Assembly (NCBI GenBank): GCA_012520575.1
Contig: JAAYOB010000027.1
Location: 1-46,998 of the forward strand
DNA: 46,998 bases
Source: Candidatus Stramentimicrobium fermentans
Lineage (GTDB): Bacteria; Atribacterota; Phoenicimicrobiia; Phoenicimicrobiales; Stramentimicrobiaceae
Direction: 5' to 3'
Below the pieces are notes generated by a model. The model was given only the letters and a program-made list of their open reading frames with translations. It was not told the origin of the DNA and did no database searches. This document shows, one piece after another, positions 34,271 to 41,776 of the stretch. The stretch's first letter is position 1. Every line of letters starts with the position of its first letter. Position numbers and translations under genes: made by a program.

Positions 34271-34774
34271 TTAATCAGGCAGTAGCTTATTTATGGCTTT
34301 CCGGTCCAAACGATAATTAACCCAATCAGACATAGGGTATGCTCCCATCTTTTCAAAGAATTTCCGAGCGGGATTCCAGTGTAGGGTCACCCATTCTACC
34401 CTGCCACAGCCTCTTTCCTTGGCTAAACGCACACATTCTAAGAGCAGTGCTTTACCTATACCCTTGCCCCGGTATTCTTCTTTAACGAACAGGTCTTCGA
34501 TATATAAACCCTGCTGACCTAAGAAAGTAGAATAGTTATGAAAAAAGAGGACCATACCAACCGGCTCACCTTTCCAATACGCTATCTCTGCTTCAACATA
34601 AACTTTTTTACCAAATAGAATTTTTCTTAAGGCTGTCTCATTATTAACCACCTGGTCGGCGAGTTTTTCATAAACTGCCAGCTCCTCAATTAAGGACAAC
34701 AGTGTGGACATATCCTGTTCTATGACCGGACGAATATCTAATTCTTCCGGCTTATTATATTCTTTTGTTTTCAA
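34271..34774 (-). CDS. GNAT family N-acetyltransferase (SSAT-like)
   Basis: A 167-residue acetyl-CoA-dependent acetyltransferase. Motif A of the GNAT fold is EEYRGKGIGKALLLECVRLA, preceded by YIEDLFVKEEY and followed by VEWVTLHWNPARKFFEKMGA. This spacing, and the phrase pair IEDLFV plus WNxxxxFFEKMGA, resembles diamine (spermidine/spermine type) N-acetyltransferases, so a polyamine or diamine substrate is possible but unproven. It converges with the MATE gene, 5 bases apart. Confidence 0.88.
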   Translation of the reverse strand: MKTKEYNKPEELDIRPVIEQDMSTLLSLIEELAVYEKLADQVVNNETALRKILFGKKVYVEAEIAYWKGEPVGMVLFFHNYSTFLGQQGLYIEDLFVKEEYRGKGIGKALLLECVRLAKERGCGRVEWVTLHWNPARKFFEKMGAYPMSDWVNYRLDRKAINKLLPD

Positions 34775-34877
34775 TTAATCTTCACCTCACTTGTGCCGGA
34801 AACAGCCCATAAATTGATTTCTACTACAATTGTACCGATATAAACTAAGAACAATTAATAAATTTATCACTATCATT

Positions 34878-35762
34878 TTAAAAATTCAAATACAATAACC
34901 ACCCTCCTGCTAAAATTATTATAGTTCCCGGTAGCTTTGCTAAAATATTTTCCCGGAAAAAAACAGCAGATAAGAGCAGTGTCAATATTACCGATAGATT
35001 GGTTAATGGTTCTGCCACACTCAAATCTAGTCTTACTATGGCATAAAGTAGGAATAGGTAAGAAAAACCATTAGTAAAACCGCTAGCAATCGATAGCATC
35101 GGCTTTTCTAAAAATACTTTTTTAACCACACCGAAGTTTCCTCTTAGTATTAGCACAACTAAAAGGTTAAAAGAAATAAAAAAATAAAGTATGGTGGCGT
35201 AGATAACCGGCTCGATATCAGGAAGATAATATTTATCTATTACCCTTCCTGAACTCTGGCTGACTATGGCTAAAAACATCATTCTGGTGGGAATATCGCT
35301 AAAGAGATATTTTAAGGAATAGAAGGGATTTCGTATATCTGCCAGCAGAGAAGCCCCTATCATCATTAATAGTACACCAATTACCTTGGTCAGGGTAAAA
35401 GGTTCCGATAGGAAGAAAAAGGAAAAAAGAACTAAGACCAGACCATTCAAACTATAGATTGGTGTCACTAATGAGGTCTCACCGGTTGCTAAAGAAGCTA
35501 CAAAGGCATAGGCATATATCGTATAAAAAAGACTGCTGATATAACAGGGAATTAAGAATTGAATATCGGTAAAAGGCACAAAGAAAGATATGGGTGTAAG
35601 AACAATTGCTCCGATAATAAAGAATAAGAAGGTAGCGGCCAAATTAACATCAGCCTTGCCCTCTCGATTTCCTAACAATCTGACTATGATTTTTTCTATA
35701 CCCACTAAAAAAATCCTAGCTAATAAAGCGATATAGGATACTATCAAGGTAAACCTTTCCAT
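34878..35762 (-). CDS. EamA/DMT superfamily transporter
   Basis: A 294-residue protein with about ten hydrophobic segments in two repeats. The first repeat ends with VIGVLLMMIGASLLADIR and the second with LPGTIIILAGGWLLYL, the matching EamA repeat ends. SLVTPIYSLNGLVLVLFSFFF and SVAEPLTNLSVILTLLLSAVFF are the corresponding internal helices of both halves. Members export metabolites or amino acids; the substrate here is unknown. The start at 35762 lacks a strong SD. Confidence 0.85.
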   Translation of the reverse strand: MERFTLIVSYIALLARIFLVGIEKIIVRLLGNREGKADVNLAATFLFFIIGAIVLTPISFFVPFTDIQFLIPCYISSLFYTIYAYAFVASLATGETSLVTPIYSLNGLVLVLFSFFFLSEPFTLTKVIGVLLMMIGASLLADIRNPFYSLKYLFSDIPTRMMFLAIVSQSSGRVIDKYYLPDIEPVIYATILYFFISFNLLVVLILRGNFGVVKKVFLEKPMLSIASGFTNGFSYLFLLYAIVRLDLSVAEPLTNLSVILTLLLSAVFFRENILAKLPGTIIILAGGWLLYLNF

Positions 35763-35956
35763 AAAAATATTTTTTATAATCCTGGCAATAATTTAAGTAA
35801 GAATATTATACCTAAAATAGCTCAAAATTAATTTTTTGGCAATAACAGTAGGTTTTTTATCTGTAATTATTCTATATTGTTCTACTGTTAACGAGATATG
35901 AGATTCTTAAATGTATGTTAAAATAGGTAAAACTTTCCATAGAAAGGGGATTTAAA

Positions 35957-36403
35957 ATGTTAGAAGAATTTAAGAAGTTTATTATGCGCGGCAACGTAAT
36001 AGATATGGCAGTAGGTATCGTAATAGGCGCGTCTTTTGGGGGAATCGTTAATTCTTTTGTTAATGATGTCTTGATGCCGCCTATTGGAGTTCTATTAGGG
36101 GGAATTGATTTTAGCAACTTATTTATTCTTATTAAAAAGGGTACCACTCCGGGTCCTTACCTTTCTTTAGCTCAGGCACAGGAAGCCGGCGCAGTCACCT
36201 TAAATTACGGCGTATTCATCAATACTATTATCAGTTTTTTAATTATCGCTCTAGCTATCTTTACAGTTATACGTTTTTTAAATAAGCCGACTAAGGAAGA
36301 GGAGGCACCTCCTCCGGTCACCAAAGAGTGTCCTTTTTGCTTTACAATAATCCCCATTAAGGCAAAACGTTGCCCAAATTGCACTTCCGAGCTAAAGGCC
36401 TGA
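35957..36403 (+). CDS. mscL: Large-conductance mechanosensitive channel with C-terminal zinc ribbon
   Basis: A 148-residue MscL. The N-terminal [20 protein letters not shown] and [20 protein letters not shown] make the amphipathic helix and TM1; [20 protein letters not shown] is TM2. The gate releases solutes under hypo-osmotic shock. After residue 115 comes a charged linker and a CPFC...CPNC zinc ribbon ([20 protein letters not shown]), replacing the usual plain cytoplasmic helix end; similar tails occur in some other phyla. RBS AAAGGGG lies about 8 bases before the ATG. It is 100 bases upstream of the OLE RNA promoter. Confidence 0.95.
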   Translation: MLEEFKKFIMRGNVIDMAVGIVIGASFGGIVNSFVNDVLMPPIGVLLGGIDFSNLFILIKKGTTPGPYLSLAQAQEAGAVTLNYGVFINTIISFLIIALAIFTVIRFLNKPTKEEEAPPPVTKECPFCFTIIPIKAKRCPNCTSELKA

Positions 36404-36468
36404 AAACAAATTTTTAAATATTTAACCAAACTAGGTTATTATTAAACACTGCATCAACAGCAATCAAT

Positions 36469-36496
36469 TTGTATTTTTTCCATAAATATATATAAT
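36469..36496 (+). promoter_or_regulatory. Promoter of the OLE RNA-oapA unit
   Basis: TTGTAT (36469-36474), 16 bases, then a perfect TATAAT (36491-36496). Transcription would begin near 36503, which suits the left end of the structured GC-richer block. Confidence 0.65.
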
Positions 36497-36502
36497 GTAA
36501 AT

Positions 36503-37121
36503 AAATAGATGGTGCAGTATCCTAGTTAATGCCCTGTCCCTGAAGGCGGGCCTAAAAATCCGTCAAGGGCACACCGGTGAAGTTCCTGGTGTTGGCTGCT
36601 GACGCCCAGTCGGGAGCTGATGCTGGGAGTTAAGGGTTAGGGGCGATCCGTAATGGCATACGGGCGTTGACCCCTCTCCCGTGGAGGCTTATATGCTCTT
36701 ACCGAGCATATAAGTGAACCTGCATCTGTTGCAAGATGGGTGCAGCGTAGCCTGCTTTGCGTGGTTCAAGGGAAAGCATTTAAAAAAAACTAGGTAGGTA
36801 TCGAGGTACCCGATGCCCTCACTAGAGCCGAAACTTGAGCTGCTAAAGAAGCTAGGGGACTGCGTGCATTTGAAGGAAAACTTCTAGGCTGTCGGCCTTT
36901 GCCGAGTATGTCAGGGATTTAAGTGTGGTCTAAGTGGCAATCCAGTCCTATACCGGGCGACTGTATAGCTGGAATATGAAAGGGAAACTGCCTGTTTGGC
37001 AACAACAGGTTATTCCAGGGGAAAACCTACTGGACCTAAGCCGCAACATTGACCTGGCATATTACCATCTATTGACAAACTTATTCCTTAATCAGAAATA
37101 TCTCAAACAGTTTATTAAAGG
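36503..37121 (+). ncRNA. ole: OLE RNA (ornate large extremophilic RNA)
   Basis: About 620 bases, clearly richer in GC than the flanks, with no sustained codon bias in any frame and many self-complementary pieces (for example the GCTTATATGCTC/GAGCATATAAG stem at about 36687-36713, GGTATCGAGGTACC near 36796, GCAAGATGGGTGC near 36730). It begins just after a TATAAT promoter and ends at the RBS of a gene for an OapA-type membrane protein. Large structured RNA of about 610 nt directly upstream of oapA is the published arrangement of OLE RNA, which forms a membrane-bound ribonucleoprotein with OapA. Assignment rests on size, structure and gene order, not on a covariance search. Confidence 0.75.
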
Positions 37122-37130
37122 GTGGTTATT

Positions 37131-37673
37131 ATATTAAAGAATATTAAAGAAAGCATCATTACTGCTGTCTTTGCCTTTATCCTGACCATTATCACTGCGC
37201 TAATCGCTTATCTCTGGATTGAGTCAATACCTTTTTTTCTGGATGTTCTTATTCTTATTCTTGTTATCACTATCGGCATAGTGGCTGATATGATCGGCAT
37301 AGCAGCAGTAGCAGCAGAAGAAGAATCCTTTCATGCTAAGGCGGCAAAAAAAGTATTTGGTGCTAAAAAAGGACTCTTTCTGGTTAAAAATGCCCATAGG
37401 GTAACAATTTTTATGAATGACATAGTAGGTGACATTTGTGGAATATTAAGCGGCTCTTTAGGAACCATAATAATACTTAAAACAGCCAGTAATTGGAACG
37501 TTCCTAAAAGTTGGATCGATTTATTGGCACTAAGCCTCATAGCTGCTATCACGGTGGGGGGAAAATCGTTTTTAAAAAGCTATGGCTTTCGTAAGGCTAA
37601 TGAAATAATCTTAGTGATCGGTAAAATTTTAGCCAGTCCGACTTTGCTAAAACGGTTTTTTAAAAATACCTAA
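37131..37673 (+). CDS. oapA: OLE-associated membrane protein OapA
   Basis: About 180 residues with four hydrophobic segments (SIITAVFAFILTIITALIAYL; FFLDVLILILVITIGIVADM; GDICGILSGSLGTIIIL; WIDLLALSLIAAITVGG). The conserved-looking core is DMIGIAAVAAEEESFHAKAA, then KNAHRVTIFMNDIVGDICG, as expected of OapA. Known OapA forms a membrane complex with OLE RNA and affects growth under cold, alcohol and metal stress. A GTG at 37122 is in frame but lies within the AAAGGGTGG SD; ATA at 37131 sits 5 bases after it and gives MLKNIKESI, so the start is uncertain. Confidence 0.8.
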   Translation: MLKNIKESIITAVFAFILTIITALIAYLWIESIPFFLDVLILILVITIGIVADMIGIAAVAAEEESFHAKAAKKVFGAKKGLFLVKNAHRVTIFMNDIVGDICGILSGSLGTIIILKTASNWNVPKSWIDLLALSLIAAITVGGKSFLKSYGFRKANEIILVIGKILASPTLLKRFFKNT

Positions 37674-37732
37674 CCGTTCCAAACTGCCCTTACCCTGCTA
37701 AAAAACATTACTATTCTTATCTTTTGCCATAA

Positions 37733-37777
37733 AATTCAAAAACCCCAAACCAGAGGGGTGGTCGGGGTTTTTGAATT
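37733..37777. terminator. Bidirectional terminator between oapA and the 17-codon ORF
   Basis: AATTCAAAAACCCC (37733-37746) and GGGGTTTTTGAATT (37764-37777) are perfect 14-bp arms; ACCA/TGGT extends the fold inward. Runs of A and T inside the arms give a U-tract in both directions, so it can end oapA from the left and the minus-strand transcript from the right. Confidence 0.85.
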
Positions 37778-37848
37778 CGTCAAAATTCTGCGATTTATCT
37801 AAACTGATCATTTGAATAGTCAGTTAGAAGTCTGTTTAATTAGCTTTA

Positions 37849-37902
37849 CTATTTCTTTTTTTTGGTATCTTTGGTTTTCTTGTCACCACAACTTTTAGCC
37901 AT
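37849..37902 (-). CDS. Tiny Lys-rich protein (17 aa)
   Basis: An ORF of 17 codons, MAKSCGDKKTKDTKKKK, starts ATG at 37902 with GAGGTG 5 bases upstream and ends TAG. A TTGACA-17-TATAAG promoter lies about 95 bases upstream on the same strand, and the bidirectional terminator lies downstream, giving a compact unit of roughly 250 bases. The peptide is basic, with a single cysteine and an N-terminal AKSCG. I do not know a family. It may be a micro-protein, or the transcript may work as an RNA. Confidence 0.6.
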   Translation of the reverse strand: MAKSCGDKKTKDTKKKK

Positions 37903-37993
37903 TTTAGCACCTCTTTTCTATAATCATAATTAAAGGAAATCTGATACTAGTCGAAGTATGGACAAGAAATTTTTGTTTTGTATCACTAAACCA

Positions 37994-38022
37994 CTTATAC
38001 AATTAAACAAATATTTTGTCAA
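37994..38022 (-). promoter_or_regulatory. Strong sigma-70 promoter of the 17-codon ORF
   Basis: Minus strand consensus TTGACA (38022-38017), 17 bases, TATAAG (37999-37994). Confidence 0.8.
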
Positions 38023-39065
38023 TACTTTTTTTGTACTGTGTTATTATTTTATGTTAATATCACCTTATTAATTATTTACCAATTCCTCCTCGGTTCCGAC
38101 TCCTTCTTTCATTTGTTCTATTTTTTAATAGAGCATCGCCTTCATGTGTTTCTTTCTGTGTTTCCTTCTCTTCTTCTATCCTCACTTCTGCCGGTCTGCC
38201 ATTCCTCATCAACCTCTATAAGCCTCAACTTCCAGCATCGGACTTTCTTTAGGATAACTATTGCAGTATCTTCGGACAATCATCTGGGCTATGATGGTCT
38301 ACATTGCACATAAAATGGCAGATATAGCGTCAGTTTGGCGTATTAGGAAATAATTTCCTGCTGTATTCCAATTAGTCCCTTATGGTCATCTGAGATGGTT
38401 AAAAGCGCTTTATCCGGGAATCCGATTCTTGGGTAATCCTGTTTACGGTATATTTGGAATAGACAAGTTCTGGTGATGGGGAAGTTACAATTTTTTCTGC
38501 CAGGCCGATAGAGGCTACCTGGATGACCATCTAGCTGATTATAGTCGGGCCTTAAAGACAAATTCTCTGATCCGGGTTTCAGGAAACGGTTGGCTAATCT
38601 TTCTGCTTTTATGGAAAATATGGTATATGCTCTCAAATTATAATTATTAACAACGCAATAATCGTTATTATTAGCTTCACCAATATTTCTAACTTGAGCC
38701 AATCCGCTAATTTGGTCTAAAAACAAATAATCTGCATAAAAAACCTAAACACTTTTTTTGTTTTTACTTTATGGTATAATGTAAGTCAGCCTTAAAAATT
38801 GATGTGCAAAAAAGTAATCAAAAATTGGCATTATATACTTTTAGCTATAATATTTTTATTACTCAGCAGCTATTAGCCAATATAGGATTGACAATACCCA
38901 ATGATAGCAACAAATATTAAGGTTCTATGATGAAATAAGAATCATAGATTTTGTCTTTGGTGATATTTAGTTAGAGCTTTTTCGGTAATTTGACCCTTGC
39001 TCTGCTTTGCCTCTAAAGAAATGTTACTGAAGAGATTTATAGAATTAAAGAAGGAGGTAAAGAGA
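38023..39065. other. Gene-poor, probably decayed region
   Basis: About 1 kb between the divergent 17-codon ORF and the RRM gene. A plus frame at 38038-38313 and a minus frame at 38343-38726 are open, but neither has an SD, a recognisable domain or a normal composition; the second (127 codons) might be an eroded gene. At the right end TTGGCA (38825-38830) and TATAAT (38846-38851), 15 bases apart, could promote the RRM gene with a long leader. No repeat or stable hairpin was found. Confidence 0.4.
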
Positions 39066-39341
39066 GTGCAAGGCAATAAGCTTTATGTGGGAAACCTGAA
39101 CTATGCTGTCACAGAGGACCAGCTCAAAGAACTATTTGAAGCCCATGGTACCGTACAGAGTGTCAACATCATTGAAGGTAAAGGTTTTGGTTTTGTAGAA
39201 ATGTCTACTAACGAAGAAGCAGAAGCAGCAAAAGAAGCTTTGAACGACCAGGAATTTCATGGACGTCCGTTAAAGATTGACGAAGCTCGTCCCCGTAGTC
39301 CCAGAAGAGATTTTGACTCTGGACATGGAAGACGCTACTAG
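39066..39341 (+). CDS. RRM-domain RNA-binding protein
   Basis: A 91-residue single RRM protein. RNP2 is KLYVGNLNY and RNP1 is KGFGFVEMS; the beta-alpha-beta order is complete (TEDQLKELFEAHGTVQSVNI; EEAEAAKEALNDQEFHGRPL). The short tail RPRSPRRDFDSGHGRRY is Arg-rich, as in bacterial cold-inducible RRM proteins. GTG at 39066 is 9 bases after AAGGAGG and places the start next to the domain; an upstream ATG at 39021 in the same frame would add 15 unrelated residues. It probably acts as an RNA chaperone. A strong terminator follows. Confidence 0.9.
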   Translation: MQGNKLYVGNLNYAVTEDQLKELFEAHGTVQSVNIIEGKGFGFVEMSTNEEAEAAKEALNDQEFHGRPLKIDEARPRSPRRDFDSGHGRRY

Positions 39342-39351
39342 ATGGTAAGTG

Positions 39352-39383
39352 AAACCCTCTGGCAAACCAGAGGGTTTTTTATT
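39352..39383 (+). terminator. Terminator after the RRM gene
   Basis: AACCCTCTGG, loop CAAA, CCAGAGGGTT followed by TTTT. Perfect 10-bp stem. Confidence 0.93.
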
Positions 39384-39432
39384 CTCCTCACTATCCCAAC
39401 ACTTTAAAAACTAATTATTTTCCAAATGCCTA

Positions 39433-39460
39433 TTGACAAATATATTTATTCTATTATAAT
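39433..39460 (+). promoter_or_regulatory. Promoter of hsp20
   Basis: TTGACA (39433-39438), 16 bases, TATAAT (39455-39460); both boxes are perfect. I see no CIRCE-type inverted repeat, so heat control is not evident. Confidence 0.85.
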
Positions 39461-39538
39461 TGTTAATAGAAAGTATTGCTATTAGCACATTATATAAAGA
39501 ATACCAATACCTAGTTAAAAGAATAAGGGAGGTTTATT

Positions 39539-39982
39539 ATGGACTTAATTAGATGGGAACCGAGAAAACATGCAGTTAGAAGTTTATTTGATGATTTTTT
39601 TGATATGATGGAAGTACCCGGTAGAGGCAGAAGGGGTTTATTGGAAGGCAGTCCATGGGAGCCGGCAGTAGATTTAATTGATAAAAAAGATAAGCTAATT
39701 GTTAAAGTTGAGCTTCCAGGGGTCGATAAGAATGATGTTAAGATCTCTTTAGCTGAGAATAATTTGACTATACAGGGCGAAATTAAAAAAGATGAAGAGA
39801 TAAAGAAAGAAGATTATTACTATCGAGAAAGAGCCTATGGTAATTATGCTCGTACCATTTCTTTACCTATAGAGATCGATAAAGAAAAGATTAATGCAAA
39901 ATTTAAAAATGGTATTTTAGAAGTTATTATGCCCAAGAAGCCGGAAATACAACCCAAGGAAATCACCATAGAAGCCGAATAA
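39539..39982 (+). CDS. hsp20: Small heat shock protein Hsp20
   Basis: A 147-residue alpha-crystallin-domain chaperone that holds unfolding proteins. The N-terminal arm is DLIRWEPRKHAVRSLFDDFF; the domain runs from about residue 40 with WEPAVDLIDKKDKLIVKVEL, PGVDKNDVKISLAENNLTI and NYARTISLPIEIDKEKINAK, ending in FKNGILEVIMPKK. The C-terminal tail carries a variant of the I-x-I assembly motif (KEITIEAE). GGGAGG lies 8 bases before the ATG. A perfect promoter and a perfect terminator frame it as a single-gene unit. Confidence 0.96.
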   Translation: MDLIRWEPRKHAVRSLFDDFFDMMEVPGRGRRGLLEGSPWEPAVDLIDKKDKLIVKVELPGVDKNDVKISLAENNLTIQGEIKKDEEIKKEDYYYRERAYGNYARTISLPIEIDKEKINAKFKNGILEVIMPKKPEIQPKEITIEAE

Positions 39983-39998
39983 TACTTGTTGCACCGAA

Positions 39999-40030
39999 AA
40001 ATAGCTCCCTAAAAAGGGAGCTATTTTTTA
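39999..40030 (+). terminator. Terminator after hsp20
   Basis: AAATAGCTCCCT and AGGGAGCTATTT, 12-bp arms with an AAAA loop, then TTT. It may also serve the converging gamma-glutamyltransferase gene. Confidence 0.93.
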
Positions 40031-40063
40031 TCCAATTATATTTTTAAGACTAATATTAAATTT

Positions 40064-41674
40064 CTACCATGCGGCAACGGTACCGTCACACCTCGGTTCG
40101 GTTGCTCCAATTAATACCCCGTTTTTATCTCTCCAAATGATTTGTCCTCTGCCGAACCCGCTCGAATCGTAGTCAACTTCTATTATATGCCCCATCTTTT
40201 TCAGCTTTTCTGTTATATGTTGGGGAAAACTATCTTCTAATTTAATTTGTTTACCCCCCGTCCATTGCCAGCGGGGTGCATCGAGAGCTGCCTGAGGATT
40301 AAGCCCAAAATCAATAATATTTGTTACAACTTGTACATGTCCTTGGGGCTGCATATAGCCGCCCATTACACCAAAGGGGCCAACCGCTTCGCCGTCTTTG
40401 GTTAAAAACCCTGGAATAATGGTATGATAGGTCTTTTTACCGGGTTCCAGATAATTAATATGTTCAGGATCTAAGGAAAAACCATGTCCTCTATTATGTA
40501 AGGCAATACCGGTACCAGGAATTACTATCCCAGAGCCAAAACCCATATAATTACTTTGAATATAGGAAACCATATTCCCTTCACTATCAGCTGTAGCTAG
40601 ATATACTGTATTATTACCTGATGGTTTCCCAAAATGAGGATTTAAAGCTTTCTCGGCTATCAAGCTTCTTCGTTGGGCAGCATATTCCGACGACAACAGC
40701 CTTTCAACTGATTCCTTCATCTGTCGGCTATCAGTAATAAATGTCTTCCCATCGGTAAAAGCTAATTTCATCGCCTCAATTATATAGTGAAAAGTATCGG
40801 GAAACTCTCTTCCAGCTAAAGGCATTTCCTTAAGAATATTTAAGGTCATTAGTGCAACTAGACCTTGTCCGTTAGGAGGAATTTCCCAGACATCATAACC
40901 TTTATAATTAATACAGACGGGCTCCACCCATTCAGGGCAAAAAGAAACTAGGTCCTCTTTCCTCAAATATCCGCCATATTTCCGAGAAAATAGATCTATG
41001 GTATCGGCAATGTCTCCACTGTAAAACGAGTTAGCTTCACTTTCTGCTATTTCTTTTAAAGTGCAAGCTTGTTCGGGAATTTTCCATATCTCACCCGGTT
41101 TAGGCACCCTCCCCATCGGGACAAAGGTATCAAACCAGTATTTTAACTCTTCCATATTTTTAAGTTTGTTATAACGATCAAATGCTTTGCCCCACAGATA
41201 GCTAACAACCGGTGAAACAGGAAATCCATTTTGAGCATATTCGATAGCCGGTGTTAAGCTCTGGATTAGTGTTAAACGACCAAATTTTCGGGAAAGTTCT
41301 ACCCACGCAGCAGGAGCTCCTGGTACAGTTATCGGATACCATCCGGTATCAGGAATTTTTTTAAAACCTTTTTTCCTCATCTCCTCCCCAGAGATTGCTT
41401 TTGGTGCCGGTCCGCTGGAATTAAGACCATAAATTTTACCGTTAGTCCATACTAAGGCAAAGGCATCTCCGCCGATTCCGCAAGAGGTAGGCTCTACAAC
41501 TGTGAGGCAGGCAGCTGTGGTAATTGCAGCATCAATAGCATTGCCCCCCTCTCTTAATATTTCTAAGCCCGCCTCTGCTGCCAGGAGTTGAGAGGTGGCA
41601 ACCATTCCCCTCTGAGCAAAAACCAATCTCCTTTGAGAAGGATAAGGATAGCATTGGGAATCAAAAGGTATCAC
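40064..41674 (-). CDS. ggt: Gamma-glutamyltransferase family protein
   Basis: A 536-residue Ntn hydrolase that cleaves gamma-glutamyl amides such as glutathione. Motifs include EILREGGNAIDAAITTAACL, VEPTSCGIGGDAFALVW and IPPNGQGLVALMTL. The autoprocessing Thr is in NNTVYLATADSEGNMVSY near residue 350, and FGSGIVIPGTGIALHNRG and GPFGVMGGYMQPQGHVQV follow. The length matches cytosolic GGT or YwrD-like forms. No signal peptide is seen, so it probably acts inside the cell. It might also act on other gamma-glutamyl compounds. The start ATG at 41674 is preceded by an AGGAGTAATTGTG-like region. Confidence 0.93.
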   Translation of the reverse strand: MIPFDSQCYPYPSQRRLVFAQRGMVATSQLLAAEAGLEILREGGNAIDAAITTAACLTVVEPTSCGIGGDAFALVWTNGKIYGLNSSGPAPKAISGEEMRKKGFKKIPDTGWYPITVPGAPAAWVELSRKFGRLTLIQSLTPAIEYAQNGFPVSPVVSYLWGKAFDRYNKLKNMEELKYWFDTFVPMGRVPKPGEIWKIPEQACTLKEIAESEANSFYSGDIADTIDLFSRKYGGYLRKEDLVSFCPEWVEPVCINYKGYDVWEIPPNGQGLVALMTLNILKEMPLAGREFPDTFHYIIEAMKLAFTDGKTFITDSRQMKESVERLLSSEYAAQRRSLIAEKALNPHFGKPSGNNTVYLATADSEGNMVSYIQSNYMGFGSGIVIPGTGIALHNRGHGFSLDPEHINYLEPGKKTYHTIIPGFLTKDGEAVGPFGVMGGYMQPQGHVQVVTNIIDFGLNPQAALDAPRWQWTGGKQIKLEDSFPQHITEKLKKMGHIIEVDYDSSGFGRGQIIWRDKNGVLIGATEPRCDGTVAAW

Positions 41675-41776
41675 AATTACTCCTATTGTTATTCTCTCAT
41701 CTTATTTCTTACTTAGTCTTTTCAATGAATTAAACATTAATACATTAAACTAATCCGGTTAAAATGTCTTTTAATT

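Noticed and set aside
36934..37137. Plus-strand frame of 67 codons
   Set aside because: Lies wholly in the structured OLE RNA block; no RBS and no coding character.
38038..38313. Plus-strand frame of 91 codons, ending IAVSSDNHLGYD
   Set aside because: The end recalls phosphoesterase or NifX-like starts, but the rest is low-complexity and no start site is visible; probably chance.
38343..38726. Minus-strand frame of 127 codons
   Set aside because: No SD, no domain recognised, odd composition; at most a decayed gene.
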